Source: Acidimicrobiaceae bacterium
Lineage (GTDB): Bacteria; Actinomycetota; Acidimicrobiia; Acidimicrobiales; Aldehydirespiratoraceae
Length of the DNA: 43,482 nucleotides
Assembly: GCA_009844405.1 (NCBI GenBank)
Contig: VYBO01000062.1
Span: 7,353 to 50,834 of the forward strand
Reading direction: 5' to 3'
Shown: positions 24,420 to 31,621 of the stretch, one piece after another
Numbering within the stretch: position 1 is the stretch's first letter
How the letters are laid out: every line of letters starts with the position of its first letter
Translations under genes and position numbers: made by a program
Notes under the pieces: model-generated
Told to the model about the DNA's origin: nothing
What the model saw: only the letters and a program-made list of their open reading frames with translations
Databases searched by the model: none

Positions 24420-25099
24420 GCGCCCCGCCACCGGTAGCGGCCGCGGTCGGTGAGCGCTACGAGGCTCTCAGAGCGCGTGTCGCCAGTGCGGGCGCCCACG
24501 ACGTCACCGTGGTCGCGGTCACGAAGGCGCTCGGCCCGTGGGCGATCGACGCCGCGTCCGCATGCGGGATCGGCGACGTAGGCGAGAACTACGCCCAGGA
24601 GTGCGTGGCCAAGCTGGCCGAGGCGATTGCGGCGCCCAGGCCCCGGGTCCACTTCGTCGGGCGGCTCCAACGCAACAAGGTCAAGATGCTGGCCGGCTGC
24701 GTCGACGTGTGGCAGACGCTCGACCGGCCCGAACTGGCGAGCGAGATCGGGCGGCGCGCCCCGGGCGCGGAGGTCATGATCCAGGTGAACATCTCCGGAG
24801 AGGGGACCAAGGGGGGCTGCCCGCCCGTCGAGACCGAGCAGCTGGCCTCGACGGTCGCCGAGACCGGGCTGAGGCTGGTGGGACTGATGGGCGTCGGCCC
24901 GCTCGGGCCGCCCGAAGAGGCTCGGAGCTGCTTCAGGGCGCTGCGACGGATGGTCGACTCCCTGGGCCTCACGCACTGCTCGATGGGCATGACCGACGAT
25001 CTCGAGGTTGCCGTGTCCGAGGGCGCGACCGTGGTGCGAATCGGGAGAGGCCTCTTCGGCGAACGTCCCCGCCGCGGCCTGCGGGGCGTGCCACAATGA
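24416..25099 (+). CDS. Pyridoxal-phosphate homeostasis protein (YggS/PLPBP)
   Basis: The 227-residue protein is a single-domain alanine-racemase-like TIM barrel. The PLP-binding lysine is K37 (VVAVTKALG), followed by DVGENYAQE, HFVGRLQRNKVK, MIQVNISGEGTKGG, LVGLMGVGP and CSMGMTDDLEVAVSEGATVVRIGRGLFG, all standard for the family. It buffers PLP and has no known catalytic activity. Its place between ftsZ/pgeF and sepF is conserved in Gram-positive bacteria. It starts inside the pgeF stop (ATGA). Confidence 0.94.
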   Translation: MSAPPPVAAAVGERYEALRARVASAGAHDVTVVAVTKALGPWAIDAASACGIGDVGENYAQECVAKLAEAIAAPRPRVHFVGRLQRNKVKMLAGCVDVWQTLDRPELASEIGRRAPGAEVMIQVNISGEGTKGGCPPVETEQLASTVAETGLRLVGLMGVGPLGPPEEARSCFRALRRMVDSLGLTHCSMGMTDDLEVAVSEGATVVRIGRGLFGERPRRGLRGVPQ

Positions 25100-25160
25100 C
25101 ACGCACGAACACCGGATCGATGACGGGCATGACGCGCTACAGTCTGCTCAAGGAGCGACG

Positions 25161-25718
25161 ATGTCGATGCTGAAGAAGGCGATGATCTACCTCGGGCTCG
25201 GACCCGACGAGCATTACGAGAGCTACGAGGACCCGATCCGCTCGTCCGAGACCTCCGTCGCGGGGCCGCGCCGCTATCCGGCCGCAGCCGAGGCGGTCCC
25301 GGGGCCGGGAGTGTCTGTGGCGTCGGGTCCGGCCCCCGACCACGCCGTGATGGGCCGGACCGTCAGACCCGTCAATCTGGCGCCGGCCGGGAGTGGAGGC
25401 CAGATGGACGACCCGGACGCCGACAGTTCGGTCCGAGTCGTGCACTCGATGCCGTCCAAGGCGATGAAGCCCCACGCGGTCTCTCCCGACGCGTTCAACG
25501 ACGCCCAGGAGATCGGGGACCGGTTCAAGTCGGGCCAGCCCGTGATCGTGAACCTCCAAGCGGTCGACCGGGACCTGCGGCGGCGCCTGGTGGACTTCTC
25601 CAGCGGCCTCTGTTACGCCATGGCCGGCAAGATGGACCGCGTCGCCGACCAGGTGTACCTGCTGACCCCTGCCGACGTGGAGGTGTCACGGGGCGCCGCC
25701 CGCCGCAAGCGCAGCTGA
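25161..25718 (+). CDS. sepF: Cell division protein SepF
   Basis: The 185-residue protein has the N-terminal membrane-binding amphipathic helix (MSMLKKAMIYLGLGPDEHYE), a disordered middle and the C-terminal SepF dimerisation domain (about 95-180: DAQEIGDRFKSGQPVIVNLQ, then DFSSGLCYAMAGKMDRVADQ and VYLLTP). SepF anchors FtsZ to the membrane in Actinomycetota. The start at 25161 follows an AAGGAG ribosome site (25150-25155) at ideal spacing; a second ATG two codons later is possible. Confidence 0.95.
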   Translation: MSMLKKAMIYLGLGPDEHYESYEDPIRSSETSVAGPRRYPAAAEAVPGPGVSVASGPAPDHAVMGRTVRPVNLAPAGSGGQMDDPDADSSVRVVHSMPSKAMKPHAVSPDAFNDAQEIGDRFKSGQPVIVNLQAVDRDLRRRLVDFSSGLCYAMAGKMDRVADQVYLLTPADVEVSRGAARRKRS

Positions 25719-25730
25719 AGACGCCGTCAA

Positions 25731-26000
25731 GTGCTCGGGATTCCCTGCCTGCTTCTGCAACTCTATGCGCTCGCGATCTTCGGTCGCGTGCTGCTGAGCT
25801 GGTTCCCCCTCAACCCCGGCGGCGCGATGGCCACCATGGCCGGGTTCCTCTACACGGTGACCGACCCGGTCATGAAGCCGGTGCGGCGAATGCTGCCCGC
25901 GGCACGGTTCGGCGGCATGGCCCTCGACTTCTCGCCGGTGATCGTGATCTTCGGGATCTTCCTTCTCCAGAGGATGCTCGGAACGTTCGGAATCTGCTAG
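25731..26000 (+). CDS. YggT-family membrane protein
   Basis: The 89-residue protein has two hydrophobic helices and the YggT patterns LYALAIFGRVLLSWFP and TVTDPVMKPVRRMLP. The family is fixed between sepF and divIVA in many Gram-positive genomes and may help membrane-associated division or osmotic adaptation; its molecular role is not known. The GTG start lies 12 bases after the sepF stop. Confidence 0.88.
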   Translation: MLGIPCLLLQLYALAIFGRVLLSWFPLNPGGAMATMAGFLYTVTDPVMKPVRRMLPAARFGGMALDFSPVIVIFGIFLLQRMLGTFGIC

Positions 26001-26027
26001 AAGCCGACCAGAATCCACCGGGGTTCC

Positions 26028-26072
26028 GGCTCCAGTCCGCTGCGGCCTGAGGGCCGGTCGGGCCCTGGGCAT
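26028..26072 (+). repeat. Dispersed intergenic repeat, copy 5 (short)
   Basis: The segment GGCTCCAGTCCGCTGCGGCC, then TGAGGGCCGGTCGGGCCCTG, is a shortened and diverged version of the copy at 22400-22460, sharing the CTGAGGGCC-GGTCGGGCC centre. It sits between yggT and the divIVA start. Confidence 0.55.
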
Positions 26073-26110
26073 CCACCAACCTGGATGCTGCCCGTGGCAT
26101 CATCGCCCGC

Positions 26111-27391
26111 ATGAACGCACTCAGCGACCTCGCCGCCGAGGTCAAGTTCCGCGAGCGGATGCGCGGCTACGACTACGAAGAGGTGGACAACTACGTCGAG
26201 ACGGTCACCCGCGTCGCTGCTCAAGCCAAGGAGCGGATCGCAGAACTCGAGCATCGCTTGGCCCAGCTCGAATCCCAGGACGGCAACGACGACGGCGCCG
26301 CCGAGATCCGCGAGACCCTGCTGCGCACGCTCGTCCTGGCGCAGCGCACTGCCGACTCGGCCGTTTCGGAAGCCCGATCCGAAGCTCGGTCGATCACCGA
26401 TTCCGCCAAGGAGCGCGCCGCCAAGACCGTCGCCGAAGCCGAGACGGCCGCCAACGAGCGCCTGCGCTCAGCGGAGGAGCGCGCCGCCCGGATGCTGTCG
26501 GAGTCCGAGGAGAACGGCCAGATCATCCTCGCTGAGGCGAAGCGGACGGCGGCGGCCGAGCTGGCCTCCGAACGCGAACGGGCCCAGGAGGAATTGCGGG
26601 ATCTCGAGACGGCCAAGGGCGACCTGGAGTCGGTCGTGGCCGAGATCCAGGCCAGGCTCGACAGCGAGCGCGACATGCTCCGCAGCCTCGCGGTCTCGTT
26701 CCGGTCCTTCGTCGAGAAGTTCGAGCCGGCAGACGACGTCGACGGTGAAGTCGACGATGAGGTCGACGGTGACGCCGGTGACGCTGGCGACGGCCTCGAC
26801 AACGCCGAGGACCGGGTCGGTCCGCCGGAGGCTGACGATGCTCATACCGTGGAGGCCGGAGCCGATCCTGGTGCCGCCGCCGATCCCGAACCGCCCGGAG
26901 GGACCTCCCTCGAGTTCCTGCCGGCGGAGGAGCAGACCGCTCAAGGGCCTCGAGGCGCCCTGGAGGATGTCCCGGCCCCGGACGCCCTCGACGCAGACAG
27001 CGTGTCCGAGGTGCCGGTGGTCGAGTGGGACGAAGAGGACCAAGATGACGTAGAGACCGCGCACGACGAGACCGCGCACGGCGCGCCGGGCGACCGCGAG
27101 GCGCCGGAGACGGACCACACCCCCGCGGACGTAGTCCGTTTGCAGCCCTCGTCCGGCGGCAACGGAGCCTCCCACCGGGAACGGGACGACGCCCGCGACT
27201 GCGACGAGGCCGCTTCGGCCGGACCGGCGACCATGCCCTTCGGAGCCGACAGCCCGGAACTCTTCGACATGGACGCCGAGGAGGACGACGAGTTCATCGA
27301 GCAGTTGCGGCAGGTCGTCAGCAGCGATGCGACGTTGCCCGACAAGGACGCCGCCATGGCTGCCTTCTTCGACCACGACGAGAGGGCCTAG
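26111..27391 (+). CDS. DivIVA-domain protein (Wag31-like) with long acidic tail
   Basis: The 426-residue protein begins with a DivIVA membrane-binding domain (VKFRERMRGYDYEEVDNYVE, about 11-30), then a long coiled coil to about 200 rich in Ala/Glu/Arg (for example ERLRSAEERAARMLSESEE), and a very acidic disordered C-terminal half (about 205-426, runs of Asp/Glu/Pro). DivIVA proteins sit at curved membrane and direct polar growth or septum placement in actinobacteria. The tail is longer and more acidic than in Wag31. No ribosome site is seen; CATCAT (26098-26103) lies exactly 7 bases before the ATG, suggesting a leaderless start. Confidence 0.87.
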   Translation: MNALSDLAAEVKFRERMRGYDYEEVDNYVETVTRVAAQAKERIAELEHRLAQLESQDGNDDGAAEIRETLLRTLVLAQRTADSAVSEARSEARSITDSAKERAAKTVAEAETAANERLRSAEERAARMLSESEENGQIILAEAKRTAAAELASERERAQEELRDLETAKGDLESVVAEIQARLDSERDMLRSLAVSFRSFVEKFEPADDVDGEVDDEVDGDAGDAGDGLDNAEDRVGPPEADDAHTVEAGADPGAAADPEPPGGTSLEFLPAEEQTAQGPRGALEDVPAPDALDADSVSEVPVVEWDEEDQDDVETAHDETAHGAPGDREAPETDHTPADVVRLQPSSGGNGASHRERDDARDCDEAASAGPATMPFGADSPELFDMDAEEDDEFIEQLRQVVSSDATLPDKDAAMAAFFDHDERA

Positions 27392-27409
27392 CGGCCCGGC
27401 CGCAGCGAC

Positions 27410-27844
27410 ATGGCCAGGTCCAGGAACACGAAATCGGCCGGGTCCGGCGCCAAGGATGCGGCCAAGCCGCGCTTCAACCAGAAGCTCCTGGACGAGATGC
27501 GCCGCAAGCTGCTCAAGGAGCGGGCCAAGTACCTGCACTCTGCCGAGGAGTACCAGGCTGAAGCAGAGTCGCTGCTGGAGACGCGCGAGCCCGGCGACGT
27601 GCAGTTCGACGAAGAGGGGGGCGAGGGCGCCACGGTCGCGGTCGAGCGCGAGCGCGACCTCGCGCTGTCGAGTCAGGCCCGCCACACCGTGAGCCAGATC
27701 GACGCCGCCCTGGAGCGCATCGACAACGGCACCTACGGATACTGCATCACATCGGGTGCGCCGATTCCGATCGCCCGCCTCCGGGCCATCCCCTGGGCCG
27801 CCGAGCGCGTCGAGGTCAAGGCGGGCGGCCTCGGTCGCCGCTAG
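27410..27844 (+). CDS. DksA/TraR-family protein with degenerate zinc finger
   Basis: The 144-residue protein has a basic N-terminus, a predicted coiled-coil hairpin (about 22-100) and the C-terminal family segment IDNGTYGYCITSGAPIPIARLRAIPWA. Normal members coordinate zinc with four cysteines in CxxC pairs; here only C112 remains, and the second pair near the end (AERVEVKAG) has none. The fold may therefore be metal-independent. Family members bind the RNA polymerase secondary channel or act on small regulons; which applies here is unknown. It sits 18 bp after the DivIVA-like gene and just before lspA. Confidence 0.82.
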   Translation: MARSRNTKSAGSGAKDAAKPRFNQKLLDEMRRKLLKERAKYLHSAEEYQAEAESLLETREPGDVQFDEEGGEGATVAVERERDLALSSQARHTVSQIDAALERIDNGTYGYCITSGAPIPIARLRAIPWAAERVEVKAGGLGRR

Positions 27845-27857
27845 AGCACCCGGACCC

Positions 27858-28337
27858 GTGACCACCAGCACGGGCCCATCCGCGCATTTTCTCAGAGCCG
27901 TGATCGCGGCTGCGTCGGTGGTCGGGGCCGATCAACTCACCAAATGGTGGGCTCTGCAGGCCCTGGACGACGGCCGTGTCATCAATCTGGTCTGGACGTT
28001 GCGTCTGCGCCTCGTCTTCAACACCGGGGCGGCCTTCAGCAGCTTCCAGGGACTCGGGCCGCTGCTCGGAGTCGCCGCGGTGGCGATAGCGGCAGTACTG
28101 CTGTTCAACCGGAGGCTGGGCGCCGACCGGTGGTCGGCGACCGCAGCCGGCTGCATCGCCGGGGGAGCGCTCGGCAACCTCGCCGACCGGCTGTTGCGGT
28201 CCAACGGCGGATTCCTGGACGGAGCGGTGGTCGACTTCATAGACGTCCAATGGTGGCCGGTGTGGAACGTGGCCGACATGGGGGTCGTGCTCGGAGGTGC
28301 AGCGCTGGTCTGGCATGCCTACCGGCGAGCGAGATGA
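27858..28337 (+). CDS. lspA: Lipoprotein signal peptidase LspA
   Basis: The 159-residue, four-helix membrane aspartyl protease removes signal peptides from prolipoproteins. The catalytic aspartates are D110 (GGALGNLADRLL) and D140 (WPVWNVADMGVVLG); other motifs are ADQLTKWW and LVFNTGAAFS. GTG 27858 was chosen as the first start giving a normal N-terminus; the open frame upstream belongs to the previous gene's region. It overlaps rluD by 4 bp. Confidence 0.94.
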   Translation: MTTSTGPSAHFLRAVIAAASVVGADQLTKWWALQALDDGRVINLVWTLRLRLVFNTGAAFSSFQGLGPLLGVAAVAIAAVLLFNRRLGADRWSATAAGCIAGGALGNLADRLLRSNGGFLDGAVVDFIDVQWWPVWNVADMGVVLGGAALVWHAYRRAR

Positions 28338-29257
28338 CTCCGGCGGGGGAGACCGTCGGAGCCGCTCTCGACGGCCTCAGACTCGATCGGGCGGTGGCGC
28401 TGGTGGCCGACGTGAGTCGCTCGGCGGCGGCCCGGCTGGTGGCCGAGGGCGGCGTCCGCCTCGATGGAGCGGTCGTCACCTCCGGCGCCCGGCGCGTCGC
28501 GGCCGGAGAAGCGCTGACGGTGGACGTCCAATTGCGGGACGACCCCGTCCCGCTGCCTGACGTCGAGGTGGGCTTCACACCGGTCTTCGAGGATCCCCAT
28601 GTGATCGTGGTGGACAAGCCCGCCGGCCTGGTCGTGCATCCCGGCGCGGGGCACGACCGGGGCACCCTCGTCAACGGACTGCTGGCCCGCTATCCCGAGA
28701 TCGCGGAGGTCGGCGAACCCTACCGGCCCGGGATCGTGCACCGGCTCGACCGGGGCACGTCCGGGCTACTGGTGGTGGCCCGCACCGACCGGGCCCACCG
28801 GTCCCTGGTCGAGCAGATGCGGCGCCATGATCCCGAGCGTCTCTACTCCGCGCTGGTCACGGGCCACCCTCAGTCCGACGCGGGAGTCGTCGATGCGCCC
28901 GTGGGCCGGTCGAGCCGCAACCCGATGCGCATGACGGTGACCGACCGGGGCCGCCCGGCGCGAACCCATTACCGGGTTGAGCAGCGCTACGTCGAGCCGG
29001 TGCCGGTCTGCTTGCTCACCTGCCGGCTGGAGACCGGTCGCACTCACCAGATCAGGGTGCATCTCCAGGCTGTCGGCCATCACGTGGTCGGCGACCCGAC
29101 CTACGGCGCCGGGCGCGGCGGCGACGTTGTTGGCCTGTCGCGGCCGTTCCTGCACGCCCGTTCCCTGTCGTTCAGCCATCCCGTCGGCGGGCACACGGTA
29201 CGGGCCGAGTCGCCCCTTCCCCCCGACCTGGCCGAGGTGCTCGGTTCCCTGAGCTAG
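28334..29257 (+). CDS. rluD: RluD-type 23S rRNA pseudouridine synthase
   Basis: The 307-residue protein has an N-terminal S4 RNA-binding domain (about 15-62) and a pseudouridine synthase domain with the catalytic Asp at 139 (IVHRLDRGTSGLLVVA), VVDKPAGLVVHPG and the RluD-type LETGRTHQIRVHL motif. It probably modifies helix 69 of 23S rRNA. The lspA-rluD pairing with a 4-bp overlap is a common operon. Confidence 0.93.
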   Translation: MTPAGETVGAALDGLRLDRAVALVADVSRSAAARLVAEGGVRLDGAVVTSGARRVAAGEALTVDVQLRDDPVPLPDVEVGFTPVFEDPHVIVVDKPAGLVVHPGAGHDRGTLVNGLLARYPEIAEVGEPYRPGIVHRLDRGTSGLLVVARTDRAHRSLVEQMRRHDPERLYSALVTGHPQSDAGVVDAPVGRSSRNPMRMTVTDRGRPARTHYRVEQRYVEPVPVCLLTCRLETGRTHQIRVHLQAVGHHVVGDPTYGAGRGGDVVGLSRPFLHARSLSFSHPVGGHTVRAESPLPPDLAEVLGSLS

Positions 29258-29330
29258 CTCCCAGAGGCCGAGTGAAGCGAGGCCGTGGCCCGAGCGGCCC
29301 GTGAGCGAATCGAACAAGAGCGGGAATCAC
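29254..29330 (-). repeat. Dispersed intergenic repeat, copy 6 (reverse)
   Basis: On the minus strand this reads CCCGCTCTTGTTCGATTCGC, then TCACGGGCCGCTCGGGCCAC, then GGCCTCGCTTCACTCGGCCTC. It is the longest clean match to the copy at 62-120. It fills the convergent gap between rluD and the end of the channel-receptor gene. Confidence 0.75.
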
Positions 29331-29366
29331 AACCCCGCATCGCGACACGCTCGCGACCGACTCGCG

Positions 29367-31445
29367 CTAGCTCGAAGTGCCGAACCATCCGTCGTGCAGC
29401 CGGCCGTAGACGCCGCTCTCGACGAGGTCGAGCAGCGCGAGGTTGACTCGCTCGCGCAACTCGGCGTCGTGCTCGCTCAGCATCAGTCCGTACTGGACCC
29501 GCTGGAAATCCGACCCGACGGCTACCACCTCGCCGGCGCCCTCACGGGCTGCGTGGTACTGGAGAACCGGAGCGTCGAACACGACCGCTTCAACCTCGCC
29601 CTCCGACAGCAGCCGGTAGGCGTCGTCGACGCGGTCCACGACCACCGGCCCCACCCCGATCGAAGGAAGGTACGACTCCCCGGCGGAGTGGGCCACGGTG
29701 GCGACCCGGCGGCCGGGGAGATCGTCCGGCCCCGAGATCTCGGATCGCAGCTCACTGACCGCAAGCGACGAGGCGATGGCCGCCGTGAAGCTGGCGAACA
29801 CGAGCGTGCCCAGCGCGATCCAGATGAGCGCCAGCACCCGGCCCCTGGCGCCGCGGGCCACCTTGTCGCCGTACCCGACGGTGCTCATGGTCACCACCGA
29901 CCAGTAGAAGGAGTCCCAGATGCCCTTGCGGTAGGGGACCGCGAAGTCGGGATTGTGCCGGCGCTCCAGCCACCAGATCATGTGGGCGGCGACCAGCACG
30001 GCAACCCCGAACACCACCAGCAGCCAGGGCAGGTCCGACGACGCGACGGCGCCGAAGAACGACAGGATCCGGTCGCCCAGGCCCCGGGAGTCGTCGCTGG
30101 TGGTCAGGATGGTCAAACCCGAATCGAGGACGGGCACGGAGAAGTCGGCGGCCTCCTCACGCGCCCCGGTGATGGCGACCCCGCCCAGCCCGAGCTGCGC
30201 GACGCCGCGGGTGATGTCGTCGATCTGCTTGGCGACGGTGTCGACGGCATGGATCTCCACATCCATGCCGAGCTGCGCTCCGATCAGGCGCACGAGCTCC
30301 ACCTCGAAGCCGCTGTAGGCACGGTCCTCGTAGATCACGAAGGGCGGCAGCGGGCGGGCCGCCACCCTGAGCGTTCCCGACGCGGCGGCGTCACCGGCCG
30401 CGTCCTCGAGGGCGACCGCATCGGGGTCGGCGGTCTCTGCCCAGCGGGTGACCGCGGCCAGGTTGGCCTCGATCCACTCCTCGGCGTGCCGCCGGATGTC
30501 CTGGGGATCGCCGCCGAGCTGCACCATGCGGACGTTCTGGGCAGAGATGTCCTCCAGCGGGATCACCGCCTGCTCCAGCAGCCGCCGCACCGACGGGTTG
30601 GCGTCCAGGAAAGCGGAATTGGCCACCACCCGTATGTCGTTGGGCGGCCAGCCGGTCTGGCAGAGATCATTGACGCACCCGTCCACCCCGGCGATGGCGG
30701 TGCGCTCCAGCGCGGCGGCCTGGTCGGCGGGCAACGACGGGAACGGCACCTCGAGCCATACTGCGTCGCGGCCGGGGACCATGACGCCGACCGTCCAGTT
30801 GGGAGTCCAGGTGTAGTAGAGCACCGGCCGGCCGGCGCGGTGGCGGGCCAGGGTCTCGGCGATGAGGGGGGAGTACGCGCCCTGGACATGCTCCACCGTT
30901 CCCGTGAGTCCGTAGGCGCTCAGGTGATGGTCGATGGTCGCGGCGCACGACCACCCGACCTCGCAGCCGACCAGGTCGGCCAAGCCGTCGCCGTCGTGGT
31001 CGAACAGCCCGGCAACGGCCGGGTCGGCGAGATCGCCGAGGTTCGTGATGCCGTACGCCTCCGCGGTGGCCGCGTCGACGAAATAGCCCTGGAGGGCGCC
31101 GTCGTCGACCTGCGTGCCGACAACCTCGACCGAGTCGACCCCCTCGATGTAGGAGTCGTGCAGCGGGAACCACCCGCTGGCCCAGAGATCGACCTTCCCC
31201 GCGGCGACAGCTGCATAGAACTCGGGGTTGCTCATCGTCACCGGGCCCTCGACCCGGTAGCCGAGCCTCTCCAACAGGAGTCCGTACACCTCTGCCTGGA
31301 ACCATCCGGTGTCCCATGTGGGCCGGGCCATGCGGACGACCCGCTCGTCGTCGGTTCCCGATGCCGTGCCGGCTGTGAGGAACAGCGCTGACACAGCGGT
31401 CACAGCGACCAGAACGGCTATGAGGACTCGGCGCATCGACGGCAT
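29367..31445 (-). CDS. OpuAC-type betaine-binding domain fused to a GluR0-like glutamate-receptor potassium channel
   Basis: The 692-residue protein, from the ATG at 31445 (31436 is an alternative), has a signal segment (about 5-28); an OpuAC/ProX-like binding domain (about 35-335; DLWASGWFPLHD, a FDHDGDGLADLVGCEVGWSC loop, YYTWTPNWT); then a type 3 solute-binding domain split by a channel. Lobe 1 is about 357-450, with R429 in GVAITGAREEAADFS matching the amino-acid-binding Arg of ionotropic glutamate receptors. M1 is about 472-492, the pore helix and filter WSVVTMSTVGYGD end in TVGYG (522-526), M2 about 534-560 ends FASFTAAIAS, like SYTANLAAF, and lobe 2 (about 570-690) carries D624 in VVFDAPVLQYH. 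Basic residues between M1 and the pore fit the inverted glutamate-receptor topology. I infer a ligand-gated K+ channel with an extra betaine-type sensor domain. Confidence 0.88.
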   Translation of the reverse strand: MPSMRRVLIAVLVAVTAVSALFLTAGTASGTDDERVVRMARPTWDTGWFQAEVYGLLLERLGYRVEGPVTMSNPEFYAAVAAGKVDLWASGWFPLHDSYIEGVDSVEVVGTQVDDGALQGYFVDAATAEAYGITNLGDLADPAVAGLFDHDGDGLADLVGCEVGWSCAATIDHHLSAYGLTGTVEHVQGAYSPLIAETLARHRAGRPVLYYTWTPNWTVGVMVPGRDAVWLEVPFPSLPADQAAALERTAIAGVDGCVNDLCQTGWPPNDIRVVANSAFLDANPSVRRLLEQAVIPLEDISAQNVRMVQLGGDPQDIRRHAEEWIEANLAAVTRWAETADPDAVALEDAAGDAAASGTLRVAARPLPPFVIYEDRAYSGFEVELVRLIGAQLGMDVEIHAVDTVAKQIDDITRGVAQLGLGGVAITGAREEAADFSVPVLDSGLTILTTSDDSRGLGDRILSFFGAVASSDLPWLLVVFGVAVLVAAHMIWWLERRHNPDFAVPYRKGIWDSFYWSVVTMSTVGYGDKVARGARGRVLALIWIALGTLVFASFTAAIASSLAVSELRSEISGPDDLPGRRVATVAHSAGESYLPSIGVGPVVVDRVDDAYRLLSEGEVEAVVFDAPVLQYHAAREGAGEVVAVGSDFQRVQYGLMLSEHDAELRERVNLALLDLVESGVYGRLHDGWFGTSS

Positions 31446-31466
31446 CCGGGATAGGGGCGTGGACCA

Positions 31467-31534
31467 ACAGTAGTGCCGGACGCGCCGAACCTCTGCCGGC
31501 ACCGCTGGCGCGTGGAAGCGGTTCCGACTAACTT
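31467..31534. promoter_or_regulatory. Divergent regulatory region between channel-receptor and BCCT transporter
   Basis: The 176-bp divergent gap contains interleaved inverted repeats: GTGCCGG (31473-31479) with CCGGCAC (31496-31502), and ACGCGCC (31480-31486) with GGCGCGT (31507-31513). A TACTGT -10-like hexamer on the minus strand (31467-31472) faces the channel gene; TAACTT (31529-31534) with TGGCGC 17 bp upstream faces the transporter. The palindromes lie between the two candidate promoters, so one regulator could control both genes. All promoter assignments here are weak. Confidence 0.35.
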
Positions 31535-31621
31535 CTCGTTCAGCCTGGAGTCGCACTGGCCCGCCCGTGAGTGTTTCTGGTGTGTCCAGGCCCGACACAA
31601 GCGATCAGCAGGGGGAACGCC

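Noticed and set aside
29301..31391. A 696-codon open frame on the + strand opposite the channel gene.
   Set aside because: Its Arg/Pro/His-rich translation has no family character and it mirrors the minus-strand gene, which has clear domains. It is a GC-driven shadow.
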